Source: Streptomyces katrae (GTDB taxonomy: Bacteria > Actinomycetota > Actinomycetes > Streptomycetales > Streptomycetaceae). Taken from it: a DNA stretch of 64,000 nucleotides. The notes under the pieces were generated by a model that was given only the letters and a program-made list of their open reading frames with translations, did no database searches and had not been told where the DNA came from. The stretch covers positions 1,922,001 to 1,986,000 of the forward strand of contig NZ_CP020042.1 of NCBI RefSeq assembly GCF_002028425.1. Direction: 5' to 3'. Shown one piece after another: positions 23,878-34,667 of this stretch. The position numbers and the translations under genes are program-made. Within the stretch, counting starts at the first letter, position 1. The number at the start of each line of letters is the position of its first letter.

Positions 23878-25476
23878 TCAGGCGAGGGCGACCAGGTCCC
23901 GGTAGTCCGGGCCCCACAGGTCCTCGACCCCGTCGGGGAGCAGGATGATCCGCTCCGGCTCCAGGGCCTCCACGGCGCCCTCGTCGTGGGTGACGAGGAT
24001 GACCGCGCCCTTGTACGTGCGCAGCGCACCGAGGATCTCCTCGCGGCTGGCCGGGTCGAGGTTGTTGGTGGGCTCGTCGAGGAGCAGCACGTTCGCCGAG
24101 GAGACGACGAGGGTGGCCAGGGCCAGACGGGTCTTCTCGCCGCCGGAGAGCACGCCCGCGGGCTTGTCCACGTCGTCGCCGGAGAAGAGGAAGGAGCCGA
24201 GCGTCTTGCGCACGTCGACCAGGTCGAGGTCGGGGGCGGAGGAGCGCATGTTCTCCAGGACCGTGCGGTCCGGGTCCAGCGTCTCGTGCTCCTGGGCGTA
24301 GTAGCCGAGCTTGAGGCCGTGGCCCGGGGTCACCTGGCCGGTGTCGGGCTGCTCGGCGCCCGCGAGCAGGCGCAGCAGGGTGGTCTTGCCGGCGCCGTTG
24401 AGGCCGAGGATGACCACGCGGGAGCCCTTGTCGATGGCCAGGTCGACGTCGGTGAAGATCTCCAGGGAGCCGTAGGACTTCGACAGGCCCTCGGCGGTCA
24501 GCGGGGTCTTGCCGCAGGGCGCGGGGTCCGGGAAGCGGAGCTTGGCGACCTTGTCGGAGACGCGGACCGCCTCCAGGCCGGAGAGCAGGCGCTCGGCGCG
24601 CTTGGCCATGTTCTGGGCGGCGACGGTCTTGGTCGCCTTGGCGCGCATCTTGTCGGCCTGCGAGTTCAGGGCCGCGGCCTTCTTCTCGGCGTTCTGGCGC
24701 TCGCGCTTGCGGCGCTTCTCATCGGCCTCGCGCTGCTGCTGGTAGAGCTTCCAGCCCATGTTGTAGATGTCGATGACCGAGCGGTTGGCGTCGAGGTAGA
24801 AGACCTTGTTGACCACGGTCTCGACCAGGTCGACGTCGTGGGAGATCACGACGAAGCCGCCGCGGTAGTTCTTCAGGTAGTCGCGCAGCCAGATGATCGA
24901 GTCGGCGTCGAGGTGGTTCGTGGGCTCGTCGAGGAGCAGGGTGTCGGCGTCCGAGAAGAGGATCCGGGCGAGCTCGACGCGGCGGCGCTGACCGCCGGAG
25001 AGGGTGTGCAGCGGCTGGCCGAGGACGCGGTCGGGGAGGCTGAGGGCGGCCGAGATGGTCGCGGCCTCGGACTCGGCGGCGTACCCGCCCTTGGTGAGGA
25101 ACTCGGTCTCCTGGCGCTCGTACTGGCGCAGGGCCTTCTCGCGGGTGGCGCCGGAGCCGGTGGCGATGCGCTCCTCGTTCATCCGCATCTTCTTGATCAG
25201 GACGTCGAGGCCGCGGGCGGAAAGGATCCGGTCGCGGGCGAGGACGTCGAGGTCACCGGTGCGGGGGTCCTGCGGGAGGTAGCCGACCTCGCCCGAACGG
25301 GTGATGCTGCCGGCGGCGGGCTGGCCCTCGCCGGCGAGGCACTTGGTGAGGGTGGTCTTGCCCGCTCCGTTGCGGCCGACGAGGCCGATGCGGTCGCCCT
25401 TGGCGATGCGGAAGGAAGCGGACTCGATGAGGACGCGGGCGCCGGCGCGCAGCTCGATGCCGGTGGCGGTGATCAC
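23878..25476 (-). CDS. ABC-F family ATPase (ribosome-associated type)
   Basis: 532 aa with two ATP-binding cassettes and no membrane segment. Cassette 1 has GRNGAGKTT, signature LSGGQRRRVELA and Walker B TLLLDEPTNHLD; cassette 2 has GLNGAGKTT, LSGGEKTRLALA and VLLLDEPTNNLD. Between them is the ABC-F linker rich in charged residues (READEKRRKRERQNAEKK). ABC-F proteins act on the ribosome in translation or in antibiotic protection; this housekeeping-looking copy has no nearby resistance context. GTG 25476 follows TGGAGTATTTCC and gives the usual length. Confidence 0.93.
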   Translation of the reverse strand: MITATGIELRAGARVLIESASFRIAKGDRIGLVGRNGAGKTTLTKCLAGEGQPAAGSITRSGEVGYLPQDPRTGDLDVLARDRILSARGLDVLIKKMRMNEERIATGSGATREKALRQYERQETEFLTKGGYAAESEAATISAALSLPDRVLGQPLHTLSGGQRRRVELARILFSDADTLLLDEPTNHLDADSIIWLRDYLKNYRGGFVVISHDVDLVETVVNKVFYLDANRSVIDIYNMGWKLYQQQREADEKRRKRERQNAEKKAAALNSQADKMRAKATKTVAAQNMAKRAERLLSGLEAVRVSDKVAKLRFPDPAPCGKTPLTAEGLSKSYGSLEIFTDVDLAIDKGSRVVILGLNGAGKTTLLRLLAGAEQPDTGQVTPGHGLKLGYYAQEHETLDPDRTVLENMRSSAPDLDLVDVRKTLGSFLFSGDDVDKPAGVLSGGEKTRLALATLVVSSANVLLLDEPTNNLDPASREEILGALRTYKGAVILVTHDEGAVEALEPERIILLPDGVEDLWGPDYRDLVALA

Positions 25477-25697
25477 GGAAATACTCCAGGGCGGTATGGA
25501 CGGCGGAAGCGGGGGGCGGGACGCGCGTTCTTCGACGCCGCTAATCCGCGAGGAGATTTGCCATGAAGCCATTCTAACGGGGGTGCGCAACCACTTTTCG
25601 GGGCCCGGCCCTCACCCGTTCGGCTCAGGGGCCACGCCGGGCGGACGGGGCACGTATCAGGATGAAGGGATTGGCCACGCTTGGAGGGCGGTGCGGC

Positions 25698-26588
25698 ATG
25701 CAGTTCGACGACGACGCCGATCTGGACACGTCCGAGGTCAAGGACCTCCGCGGCAGCCGCATCCCGGGCGGGCGGGCCACGATCGGCGGTGGGGTCGTCG
25801 GGCTGATCGCGCTGGTCCTGGGCCTGCTCTTCGGGGTGGGGCCGGACCAGCTGGGGCTGTCGGACGGGAGTCCGCAGCCGGTCTCGACGTCCTCCTCGGC
25901 CGCGCAGGTGCAGCAGAGCTGCAAGAAGGGCCGGGACGCGAACACCCGCGAGGACTGCCGGCTCGTGGCCGTGGTGAACAGCACACAGGACTTCTGGAGG
26001 CAGGAGTTCCAGCGGCGCGGCGGGAAGTACGCCCCGGCCTCGACGGTCTTCTTCACCGGCCAGGTGAACACCGCCTGCGGGGCGGCCAGCAAGGCGGTCG
26101 GTCCCTTCTACTGCCCGGCCGACCGGCAGGTCTACCTGGACCTGGGCTTCTTCGAGGACCTGCGGACCAAGTTCGGGGCGACCGGCGGCCCCTTCGCCCA
26201 GGCGTACGTGATCGCCCACGAGTACGGGCACCACATCCAGAACCTGACGGGGACGCTGGCGCGGGCCCAGAACGGGCAGACGGGCGCGAACAGCAACGCG
26301 GTGAAGGTGGAGCTCCAGGCCGACTGCTACGCCGGGGTGTGGGCGCACAACGCGACGCGGACTCCGGACGAGTCCAACGGGCGGCCGCTGATCAAGAACC
26401 TCACGGACGAGGACATCCGGGACGGGCTGAACGCGGCGGCGGCGGTGGGCGACGACCGGATCCAGGAGAAGTTCCAGGGCCGGGTCACGCCGGAGTCCTG
26501 GACGCACGGCTCGGCGGAGCAGCGGCAGCAGTGGTTCTACCAGGGCTACCGCACGGGCGACATGGCCCAGTGCAACACCTTCCGCTGA
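25698..26588 (+). CDS. Neutral zinc metallopeptidase (YpfJ/KPN_02809 family)
   Basis: 296-aa membrane-anchored protein. An acidic N-terminus is followed by one transmembrane segment ([15 protein letters not shown]); the rest should face outside. Zinc-binding HEYGHH is clear in [15 protein letters not shown] and the third ligand Glu is probably in [10 protein letters not shown]. Cys pairs ([25 protein letters not shown]) suggest disulphides. ATG 25698 follows TTGGAGGGCGG. Divergent from the ABC-F gene. Substrates unknown. Confidence 0.93.
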   Translation: MQFDDDADLDTSEVKDLRGSRIPGGRATIGGGVVGLIALVLGLLFGVGPDQLGLSDGSPQPVSTSSSAAQVQQSCKKGRDANTREDCRLVAVVNSTQDFWRQEFQRRGGKYAPASTVFFTGQVNTACGAASKAVGPFYCPADRQVYLDLGFFEDLRTKFGATGGPFAQAYVIAHEYGHHIQNLTGTLARAQNGQTGANSNAVKVELQADCYAGVWAHNATRTPDESNGRPLIKNLTDEDIRDGLNAAAAVGDDRIQEKFQGRVTPESWTHGSAEQRQQWFYQGYRTGDMAQCNTFR

Positions 26589-26657
26589 GTGTCAGTGGCG
26601 CCTGCCATGCTGTGACGTGGATCACTTGGGTCATCGTCACGAGAGGGAGTGATCGTC

Positions 26658-27053
26658 ATGGCAGGCGTTCCGTCCATCTACCCCGCGCTGCTCTACCGCG
26701 ACGCGAAGGCAGCGATCCAGCAGCTCACCGATGCCTTCGGGTTCACGCAGGTCGCGGTCTACGAGGGCGACGACGGCTCGGTGATGCACGCGGAACTGGC
26801 CTATGGCAACGGTGCGGTGATGCTGGGGAGCAAGGGGCGCGGCGGGGTCTTCGACAAGGTCATGGAGACGGCCGGGCCGTCGGGGGTCTACATCGTCGTC
26901 GACGACGTGGACGCCCATCACCGGCGGGCGGCCGAGCACGGCGTGGAGATCCTGATGGAGCCCACCGACCAGGACTACGGCTCGCGGGACTACATGGCCC
27001 GCGACGCCGAGGGCAACATCTGGAGCTTCGGCACGTACGCTCCCCAACTCTGA
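26658..27053 (+). CDS. VOC (glyoxalase/bleomycin resistance) superfamily protein
   Basis: 131-aa protein with paired beta-alpha-beta-beta-beta modules typical of the vicinal oxygen chelate fold: IYPALLYRDAKAAIQQL at the start and GVYIVVDDVDAHHRR, then YMARDAEGNIWSFGTY at the end, carrying the C-terminal module and the metal-ligand-like Glu. It resembles the PhnB-like/glyoxalase-like single-domain group. ATG 26658 follows GGGAG with 8-nt spacing. The substrate is unknown. Confidence 0.85.
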   Translation: MAGVPSIYPALLYRDAKAAIQQLTDAFGFTQVAVYEGDDGSVMHAELAYGNGAVMLGSKGRGGVFDKVMETAGPSGVYIVVDDVDAHHRRAAEHGVEILMEPTDQDYGSRDYMARDAEGNIWSFGTYAPQL

Positions 27054-27059
27054 CCGCAC

Positions 27060-27148
27060 GGGGAACCGCGCGACCGGCCACCCACCACCCGCACCCACCC
27101 GCCGGGGCCGGCCCTCTCAGGGGCGCGGGGAACTGCGCGACCGGCCAC
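27060..27148. repeat. Two copies of a GGGGAACYGCGCGACCGGCCAC element
   Basis: The 22-nt sequence occurs at 27060-27081 and 27127-27148, differing at one base, in the gap between the VOC gene and the next convergent gene. From memory this motif is a common dispersed element in streptomycete intergenic DNA. No gene is seen in 27054-27217. Confidence 0.65.
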
Positions 27149-27217
27149 GCACGGCCCGCAGGCCACCACCGGCAGATCCACCCACGGCGGGGGGTCCGGT
27201 AAAAGCCAGGCCGGGGC

Positions 27218-28663
27218 CTACGCGCCGCCGGTGTGGACCTGGAAGGCGGCGCGCCGGACCGCCTTGGCCAGGGCCGGGTCGGGATGGGCGGCGGCCAGCG
27301 CGACCAGGACCTGCACGGTGCGCGGGTGCCCCACGGCCCGGACCTCGTCGAGCAGCCGCGGCACGGTGGTGCGGACCGCGGAGTCCAGGTGCCGGGCGAG
27401 CAGGGCGGCCTCGCCGTGGTCGGCGATGGCGGCCGCCGTGTCCACCCAGAGCCAGGTCGACTCCTCGGGCGTGAGGACGTCCTGGGCTTCGTCCGGGTCC
27501 ACCCCGTCGTGCTCGGCGAGCCAGAGCAGGGCGTACGGCCGCAGGGCGGGCTCCCGTACCGCCGCGCGCACCTCGGGCTCGGCGGGGGCGCCGACCACGC
27601 GCAGGGCCTCGAAGGCCAGGCCCCGCAGCAGGGCGTCCTCGCCCCGGGCGGCGTGCAGCAGCTCGCTGACGGCGTGGCCGACGGGCCGGGCGGCGAGCCA
27701 GGCCCGGTACTCGGCGCGGGCGGGACCGGGGGTGAGCCGGGCGCAGCCGTGCAGCATCGCGGCGGCCGACTGCTCGATGTTCCCGGCCGGGCTCTGGGCG
27801 GCGACGCAGATCTGCTCCAGCTTGACCCAGACGGCCCAGCTGCCGAGGGGGGTCAGGGTGGCCTGCGCGGGGCCGAGGGTGACGGCGTCCACGGCGGCGA
27901 GTCCGCCCAGCGCCCAGCGCAGCAGGCGGGCGATCGGCAGGGGGCGCGGTTCCGCGGCGGAGGCCGGAGCCGGAGCCGCGGCGGAGGCCGGGGCCGGGAC
28001 GGGGGCGGGTTCCGCGTCGTAGGGGACCTCGCACCGCTCGTCGCGCAGTTCGGTGACGCGCTGTCCGAGGAGGTCCAGCAGGTCCGGGACGGTCACCGGA
28101 CCGGCGGACAGCTGGAGCAGGGAGAGCAGCTGGGGCATGGCCTCGACCACCTCGGCGACGGCCGAGGGGGTGATGTCGGCGGGCGCCGGGTGGACCAGGG
28201 ACCAGGCGTCGAAGAGCGCGACCCAGCCGCGCAGCACGGCGGTGTCGTCCCGGTCCCAGGCCCGCAGCCGCCAGCCGGGGCGGGCCTGGCCGCCGTGCAC
28301 CTCGACGAGGCCGGAGAGGCGGGCGCGGTCCCAGCCGACCCGGATCTGGCCGTGCGTCAGGTTCAGCTCGGCGGCGGCCCGTTCGACGTCGGCGGCGGGC
28401 AGGGCCCCCGCGGGGGCGGGGCGGCCGCCGTCGCCGGCGCCCAGGTTCAGTTCGGCCCAGCGCGCCAGCCGTACCGCGTCGGCCAGGGAGGCGCGGGCGC
28501 GGTTCGCCAGGTCTGCCGTGGCGGGGGTTCCCGCCGGGGGCCGGGTGGCCGGCCGGGTTCGCCGGTCGGTCACCGCCTTGCGCGCCGTGGCGACGGAGCG
28601 CGGGGAGACGAGTCGGAGTCTGGAGTCGCGAGCCAACTGCTCATCAGGCTTTCGGGACGTCAC
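27218..28663 (-). CDS. Uncharacterised protein, paralogue of the 60.0-61.5 kb gene
   Basis: 481 aa, no assigned family. The N-terminal third is Ala/Arg rich with a winged-helix-like stretch (ELNLTHGQIRVGWDRARLSGLVE). The middle has a Pro/Ala linker ([17 protein letters not shown]) and LTPLGSWAV. The C-terminal 200 residues look like HEAT-type helical repeats with LLWLAEHDG and WLWVDTAAA. The same landmarks (RLTPLGLYG, VWLAEHG, FWLTVDTIAA, HP-x-T-x-x-VL near the end) occur in order in the gene at 60004-61506. GTG 28663 has only a weak ribosome site, so the start is uncertain. Cytoplasmic; possibly a binding scaffold. Confidence 0.75.
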   Translation of the reverse strand: MTSRKPDEQLARDSRLRLVSPRSVATARKAVTDRRTRPATRPPAGTPATADLANRARASLADAVRLARWAELNLGAGDGGRPAPAGALPAADVERAAAELNLTHGQIRVGWDRARLSGLVEVHGGQARPGWRLRAWDRDDTAVLRGWVALFDAWSLVHPAPADITPSAVAEVVEAMPQLLSLLQLSAGPVTVPDLLDLLGQRVTELRDERCEVPYDAEPAPVPAPASAAAPAPASAAEPRPLPIARLLRWALGGLAAVDAVTLGPAQATLTPLGSWAVWVKLEQICVAAQSPAGNIEQSAAAMLHGCARLTPGPARAEYRAWLAARPVGHAVSELLHAARGEDALLRGLAFEALRVVGAPAEPEVRAAVREPALRPYALLWLAEHDGVDPDEAQDVLTPEESTWLWVDTAAAIADHGEAALLARHLDSAVRTTVPRLLDEVRAVGHPRTVQVLVALAAAHPDPALAKAVRRAAFQVHTGGA

Positions 28664-28848
28664 GGAAGCAGTCTCGCCCGTCACTGGCCGAAAGCCCAAA
28701 CGGAACCGGTCATTTCCACAGGTCATGGGGTGGAGGAACCGGGACAGACCACCCACCCCGTCCCGTCCGCCACACCGCCTTCACTCCAGCGCCACAAGAA
28801 ACCACCCGGAACTCCTCTTCCATGGAGCCCCATCAACCCCGTGCGCGC

Positions 28849-29979
28849 TCACATGAGCGGGGTGAGGAAACGGCGCAGCGCCTCCTCGTAGCGGGCCGGG
28901 TCGGCGTTCCACATCGCCCCGTGCGCGGCGCCCGGGACGGTGTGCAGGGTGACGAGGTCGGGCCGGGCGGCGGCGAGCCGGCGGGAGGGCTCCCAGGGGG
29001 CGAGGGTGTCGTCGGGCCCGTGGAAGATCAGCACGGGCACGCGGACGGCGCCGGGGTCCGCGAACGGCGCCCGGTGTCCGGCCCGCAGCCCGGCGCGGCC
29101 CTCGGCGGCCCGGACGGCGAGCGGGAGCAGCGGGGCCGGGGTGTGGCGGGCGGCGGCGAGGCCCCGCAGGGTGGCGTGCCAGTCGAGGACGGGCGAGTCG
29201 AGCACCAGCCCGGCGATCCGGCCGGCCAGGGCCGAGTTCTCGGCGGCCCGCACGGCCATGGCGGCCCCGGTGGACCAGCCGTGCAGGACGATGCGCCGGG
29301 CCCCGTAGCGCAGGGCGTAGCGGATGGCGGCGTCCAGGTCCCGCCACTCGGACTCGCCGAGGTGGCCGAGGCCGTCCGGGGAGGCGGGGGCGCCGAGGTC
29401 GCCCCGGTAGCCGAGGGAGAGCACCGGGAGGCGCAGGCGGTGCAGGAAGGGCATGACCACCATCGGGTGCTCGCGGCCGGCGCCGAGTCCGTGGACGGTG
29501 ATCACCCAGGTCTGCCGGGCGCCGGGCAGAAACCAGGCGGGGAGCGCGCCGAGTTCCCCGGGGACGTCCACATCGGCGTGTTCCAGGCCCAGGGCGGTGC
29601 GCGGGTTGCCCGAGTACACCTGCGGGGTGAGGGTGACGCGGGTGCCGGCTTCGAGGGCGCCGTGGCTGACGCGCAGGAGGCGGCGCACGACGGTGGCCGG
29701 ATCGTGCGGGATCCCGTCGAGGACCGGGCCGACGGCCGCGTGGATCCCGGGTGCGGCCAGGCCGTGGACGCCGGGGCGCAGGGAGGCCAGCGAGCGGGTG
29801 AGGACCACCCGGTCACCGTCGGCGGAGTGGACGCTCAGCCGGGGGCTGCCGGGCAGCGGGCGGCCCGGTTCGGACCTGAGGGCGGCGCCGGCGGCGTACC
29901 GGCCGGCCAGGGCCGCGGCCGCTCCGGCGCCGATCAGGGTGGTGGTGACGGCAGCGGCCGTCGCAGTGGCGGTACGCAC
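28849..29979 (-). CDS. Alpha/beta hydrolase
   Basis: 376-aa alpha/beta hydrolase with an N-terminal hydrophobic segment (AAVTTTLIGAGAAAALAG), probably a membrane anchor or signal. The fold motifs are VHGLGAG, nucleophile elbow GWSTG (Ser in HGWSTGAAM), acid in FHGPDD and His in AAHGAMW. A prolyl-oligopeptidase or acyl hydrolase-like activity is possible; the substrate is not indicated. GTG 29979 is the best start that keeps the hydrophobic segment near the N-terminus; the upstream extension has little support. Confidence 0.82.
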   Translation of the reverse strand: MRTATATAAAVTTTLIGAGAAAALAGRYAAGAALRSEPGRPLPGSPRLSVHSADGDRVVLTRSLASLRPGVHGLAAPGIHAAVGPVLDGIPHDPATVVRRLLRVSHGALEAGTRVTLTPQVYSGNPRTALGLEHADVDVPGELGALPAWFLPGARQTWVITVHGLGAGREHPMVVMPFLHRLRLPVLSLGYRGDLGAPASPDGLGHLGESEWRDLDAAIRYALRYGARRIVLHGWSTGAAMAVRAAENSALAGRIAGLVLDSPVLDWHATLRGLAAARHTPAPLLPLAVRAAEGRAGLRAGHRAPFADPGAVRVPVLIFHGPDDTLAPWEPSRRLAAARPDLVTLHTVPGAAHGAMWNADPARYEEALRRFLTPLM

Positions 29980-30210
29980 CGCTCCAGTGTCGAGGCCCGG
30001 GGGCACCGCGGCCACCGGAGGGGGACTCCCCCGAGCGGAGTGATCTACCTCTCTTTCATCGCCGCAGAGGGGCACTCGAACGCGCCCCGGAGCCCCGCCG
30101 GAAGGTTCCGTTTACCCGTCCCTGACGTGCATGAATGGCGATAACTACGAAAGAATCGGGACGAAGGGCCTGATGGGAGGCCCGGTAGGGACACCACCCC
30201 GCCCAAGTCA

Positions 30211-30232
30211 GTTCATCTTCCGTTCACCCAGG
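30211..30232 (+). promoter_or_regulatory. PHO box (PhoP site) upstream of pit
   Basis: Two 11-nt direct repeat units, GTTCATCTTCC and GTTCACCCAGG, match the streptomycete PhoP consensus unit beginning GTTCACC. A TACGGT -10-like hexamer lies at 30238-30243, so the box sits where the -35 should be. Control of a phosphate transporter by PhoP is expected. Confidence 0.85.
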
Positions 30233-30279
30233 TTGCCTACGGTCGGCGAGCCACTGACGCCAAACAGAAGCCTGGGTAA

Positions 30280-31548
<1,269 letters not shown>

Positions 31549-31576
31549 CCCCGAGAACGACAGAGGAATCGGCAGT

Positions 31577-31798
31577 ATGAAGATCGACTGGGCAGCACTC
31601 GGCTCCGTCTTCGGGGTCAGCCTCTCCGCGACCGTCGCCCTCGTGGCCCTGTTCAGCCTGGGCCTGGTGGGCCTCTCCAAGCACGAGGCCGCCACCGAGC
31701 AGGGCGGCACCGCCGCCCTGGCCCGCAGCGGCGCCTACGCCTGCTTCGCGCTCTGCGCGGCGGCCGTGGCCTACGGGATCTATCTGATCGTCAGCTGA
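31577..31798 (+). CDS. Small two-helix membrane protein
   Basis: 73 aa with two hydrophobic segments (VFGVSLSATVALVALFSLGL and GAYACFALCAAAVAYGIYLI) separated by a short charged loop. It follows pit by 28 nt with a ribosome site (AGAGGAATCGGCAGT) and shares its terminator at 31837, so it is part of the phosphate-regulated unit. It may be an accessory to the transporter; the function is unknown. Confidence 0.83.
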   Translation: MKIDWAALGSVFGVSLSATVALVALFSLGLVGLSKHEAATEQGGTAALARSGAYACFALCAAAVAYGIYLIVS

Positions 31799-31836
31799 GA
31801 CCCGCCCCGTCCCGGCGGACGGCACCGCGTACGAAG

Positions 31837-31867
31837 ACTCCCCCCGGGAATCCCCGGGGGGAGTTTT
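31837..31867 (+). terminator. Rho-independent terminator after the pit unit
   Basis: Perfect 12-bp stem ACTCCCCCCGGG / CCCGGGGGGAGT, loop AATC, followed by TTTT. It ends the pit transcript before the cobalamin riboswitch. Confidence 0.9.
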
Positions 31868-31964
31868 CGCGTACCCATGGCCACGGGGGTCCCCGGCCGC
31901 CCGCCGGTCGTCCCCCGTCCCACCGCAGGTCAACGGCAAGTTGACGGGCGTTCGCGGACCGTGG

Positions 31965-32092
31965 TGGACTGCCCGGGCCAATACGGCGGCATGGAGAGGA
32001 AGTCCGGTGCGAATCCGGCGCGGTCCCGCCACTGTCACTGGGGAACGCACGCGGCGCGTGCGCCCCGGGAGCCAGAAACTCTCGCCACCGGA
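31965..32092 (+). ncRNA. Cobalamin riboswitch
   Basis: The B12-box core is clear: GGAAGTCCGGTGCGAATCC, then GGCGCGGTCCCGCCACTGT, with the closing GGAGCCAGAAACTC element about 30 nt later. It sits in the leader of cobD, roughly 50 nt before its ATG; a hairpin CAGGG/CCCTG (32103-32118) and a weak GAGGA ribosome site follow. It should lower expression of cobD-cobQ when adenosylcobalamin is high. The 5' limit is approximate. Confidence 0.92.
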
Positions 32093-32139
32093 CACGTCGA
32101 ACCAGGGCGCGGACCCTGAGTGAGGACATACCTGCCACC

Positions 32140-33150
32140 ATGCGTGCCGACCGCGTCTTCGCGTACGGCGTCACGGCGGGCCTGATCGGCGACCGGATCC
32201 TCGGGGATCCGCGCCGGGGGCACCCCGTGGCCGCCTTCGGACGAGCCGCCGCCGCCGTGGAGCGCGCCCTGTGGCGCGACGACCGCGCCCGGGGCGTCCT
32301 GCACACCCTCGTATGCGCCGGCGCGGCCACCGCCGTCGGAGCGCTGGGCGCGCGCGCCGTGCGCTCCCGGCCCGCGGCCGCCCGGATCGCCCTGACCGCC
32401 GCGGCCACCTGGGCCGTCGTCGGGGGCACCACCCTCGGCCGCGAGGCCCACGCCATCGGCGGGGCGCTCGCCGCCGGGGACACCGAGGTGGCCCGCGAAC
32501 GCCTCCCCCACCTGTGCGGGCGCGACCCGCAGGCCCTGGACGGCCCGCAGATGGCCCGGGCCGTCGTGGAGTCCGTCGCCGAGAACACCTCCGACGCCGT
32601 GGTCGGGGCCCTGGTGTGGGGGGCCGTCGCCGGGGTGCCCGGGCTGCTGGCGTTCCGCGCCGTGAACACCCTGGACGCGATGGTGGGGCACAAGTCGCCC
32701 CGCTACCTGCGCTACGGCTGGGCCTCCGCCCGGCTGGACGACCTCGCCGGCTGGCCCGGGGCCCGGCTGACGGCCCTCGCCGCCGTGGCCGCCGGCCCCG
32801 ACCGGCGGGGAGCCGTACGGGCCTGGCGCGCGGACGCCGCAGCCCACCCCAGCCCCAACGCCGGCCCGGTCGAGGCCTCCTTCGCCGGGGCGCTCGGCGT
32901 CCGGCTGGGCGGGACCCTCTCCTACGCGGGACGGGTGGAGCACCGGGCCGTGCTCAACGGGGAGCGGGGGCGGCCGGTGGAGGTCGCGGACATCGAGCGG
33001 GCGGTACGGCTGTCGCGGCGGGTGACCTGGCTGGCGCTGGGCACCTGCGTGGCGGTCCGCTGCGCCGTGGCCGCCGCGGCGAAGGCCACGACGAAGACCG
33101 CGAGGACCACCGCGATGACGACCGCGAAGACGACAAGGGGACGGGCATGA
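32140..33150 (+). CDS. cobD: Adenosylcobinamide-phosphate synthase CobD/CbiB
   Basis: 336-aa membrane protein that joins aminopropanol (phosphate) to cobyric acid. Family motifs are visible: [20 protein letters not shown] near the N-terminus, [15 protein letters not shown], the [11 protein letters not shown] stretch and [19 protein letters not shown]. The C-terminal tail (about 30 residues, Ala/Thr/Lys rich: [18 protein letters not shown]) is low complexity and likely disordered. First gene after the riboswitch; its stop overlaps cobQ (ATGA). Confidence 0.95.
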   Translation: MRADRVFAYGVTAGLIGDRILGDPRRGHPVAAFGRAAAAVERALWRDDRARGVLHTLVCAGAATAVGALGARAVRSRPAAARIALTAAATWAVVGGTTLGREAHAIGGALAAGDTEVARERLPHLCGRDPQALDGPQMARAVVESVAENTSDAVVGALVWGAVAGVPGLLAFRAVNTLDAMVGHKSPRYLRYGWASARLDDLAGWPGARLTALAAVAAGPDRRGAVRAWRADAAAHPSPNAGPVEASFAGALGVRLGGTLSYAGRVEHRAVLNGERGRPVEVADIERAVRLSRRVTWLALGTCVAVRCAVAAAAKATTKTARTTAMTTAKTTRGRA

Positions 33151-34667
33151 GCGGCACACGGCGCGGCGGCGGACTGCTGGTCGCGGGGACGACCTCCGAC
33201 GCGGGCAAGAGCGTCGTCACGGCGGGCATCTGCCGCTGGCTGGCCCGCCAGGGCGTGAAGGTGGCCCCGTTCAAGGCGCAGAACATGTCGCTGAACTCCT
33301 TCGTGACCCGCGAGGGCGCCGAGATCGGCCGCGCGCAGGCCATGCAGGCGCAGGCCGCCCGGGTGGAGCCGACCGCCCTGATGAACCCGGTCCTGCTCAA
33401 GCCGGGCAGCGACCGCAGCAGCCAGGTGGTGCTGCTGGGCAAGCCGGTGGGCGAGATGAGCGCCCGCGGCTACCACGGCGGGCGGCAGGAACAGCTGCTC
33501 GGGATCGTCACGGACTGCCTGGAACAGCTGCGGGGCACGTATGACGCCGTGATCTGCGAAGGGGCGGGCAGTCCGGCCGAGATCAACCTGCGCCGGACGG
33601 ACATCGTGAACATGGGTATCGCGCGGGCCGCGCGCTTCCCGGTGGTGGTCGTCGGCGACATCGACCGGGGCGGGGTCTTCGCCTCCTTCTTCGGGACGAC
33701 GGCACTGCTGTCGCCCGAGGACCAGTCGCTGATCGCCGGCTACGTGGTCAACAAGTTCCGCGGTGACGTGTCCCTGCTGGAGCCGGGCATGGAGATGCTG
33801 CGGTCCCTCACCGGGCGGGCGACGTACGGCGTGCTGCCGTTCCGGCACGGGCTGGGCATCGACGAGGAGGACGGGCTGCGGGTCTCCCTGCGCGGCGCGG
33901 TCCGCGAGTCGGTCGTCGCCCCGCCGGTCGGGGAGGACGTGCTGCGGGTCGCGGTGTGCGCGGTGCCGCTGATGTCGAACTTCACCGACGTGGACGCGCT
34001 CGCGGCGGAACCGGGCGTGGTCGTGCGGTTCGTGGACCGGGCCGAGGAACTGGCCGACGCGGACCTGGTCGTCGTACCGGGCACGCGCGGCACGGTGAAG
34101 GCGCTGGAGTGGCTGCGGGAGCGGGGGCTGGCCGACGCGCTGGCCCGGCGCGCCGCGGAGGGGCGCCCGGTCCTGGGCATCTGCGGCGGGTTCCAGGCGC
34201 TCGGCGAGCACATCGAGGACGAGGTCGAGTCGAAGGCCGGCTCGGTGTCCGGGCTGGGGCTGCTGCCGGTGCGCGTGCGCTTCGCCGTCGAGAAGACCCT
34301 GGCCCGGCCGGCCGGTACGGCGCTGGGCGAGGAGGTCTCGGGCTACGAGATCCACCACGGCGTGGCCGAGGTCCTGGGCGGCGAGCCGTTCCTGGACGGC
34401 TGCCGGGTGGGATCGGTGTGGGGCACGCACTGGCACGGCTCGCTGGAGTCGGACGGCTTCCGCCGGGCGTTCCTGCGGGAGGTGGCGGCGGCTGCCGGGC
34501 GCCGCTTCGTGCCGGCGCCGGACACGTCGTTCGCCGCCCTGCGGGAGGAGCAGCTGGACCTCCTCGGCGACCTGATCGAGGAACACGCCGACACCGCTGC
34601 GCTGCTGGCGTTGATCGAGTCCGGCGCCCCGTCCGGGCTCCCGTTCCTCCCCCCGGGCGCCCCGTGA
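33147..34667 (+). CDS. cobQ: Cobyric acid synthase CobQ/CbiP
   Basis: 506 aa. Uses glutamine and ATP to amidate adenosylcobyrinate a,c-diamide at four positions. The N-terminal P-loop-like domain has [11 protein letters not shown] and [10 protein letters not shown]; the C-terminal class-I amidotransferase domain has nucleophile Cys in [10 protein letters not shown] and catalytic His in GTHWHGSLE. Length is normal. ATGA overlap with cobD indicates translational coupling under the B12 riboswitch. Confidence 0.96.
   Translation: MSGTRRGGGLLVAGTTSDAGKSVVTAGICRWLARQGVKVAPFKAQNMSLNSFVTREGAEIGRAQAMQAQAARVEPTALMNPVLLKPGSDRSSQVVLLGKPVGEMSARGYHGGRQEQLLGIVTDCLEQLRGTYDAVICEGAGSPAEINLRRTDIVNMGIARAARFPVVVVGDIDRGGVFASFFGTTALLSPEDQSLIAGYVVNKFRGDVSLLEPGMEMLRSLTGRATYGVLPFRHGLGIDEEDGLRVSLRGAVRESVVAPPVGEDVLRVAVCAVPLMSNFTDVDALAAEPGVVVRFVDRAEELADADLVVVPGTRGTVKALEWLRERGLADALARRAAEGRPVLGICGGFQALGEHIEDEVESKAGSVSGLGLLPVRVRFAVEKTLARPAGTALGEEVSGYEIHHGVAEVLGGEPFLDGCRVGSVWGTHWHGSLESDGFRRAFLREVAAAAGRRFVPAPDTSFAALREEQLDLLGDLIEEHADTAALLALIESGAPSGLPFLPPGAP

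Noticed and set aside
23525..23917. N-terminal extension of the small HTH protein
   Set aside because: The extension crosses the ABC-F terminator region and lacks codon bias; the ribosome sites near 23524 and 23563 are better.
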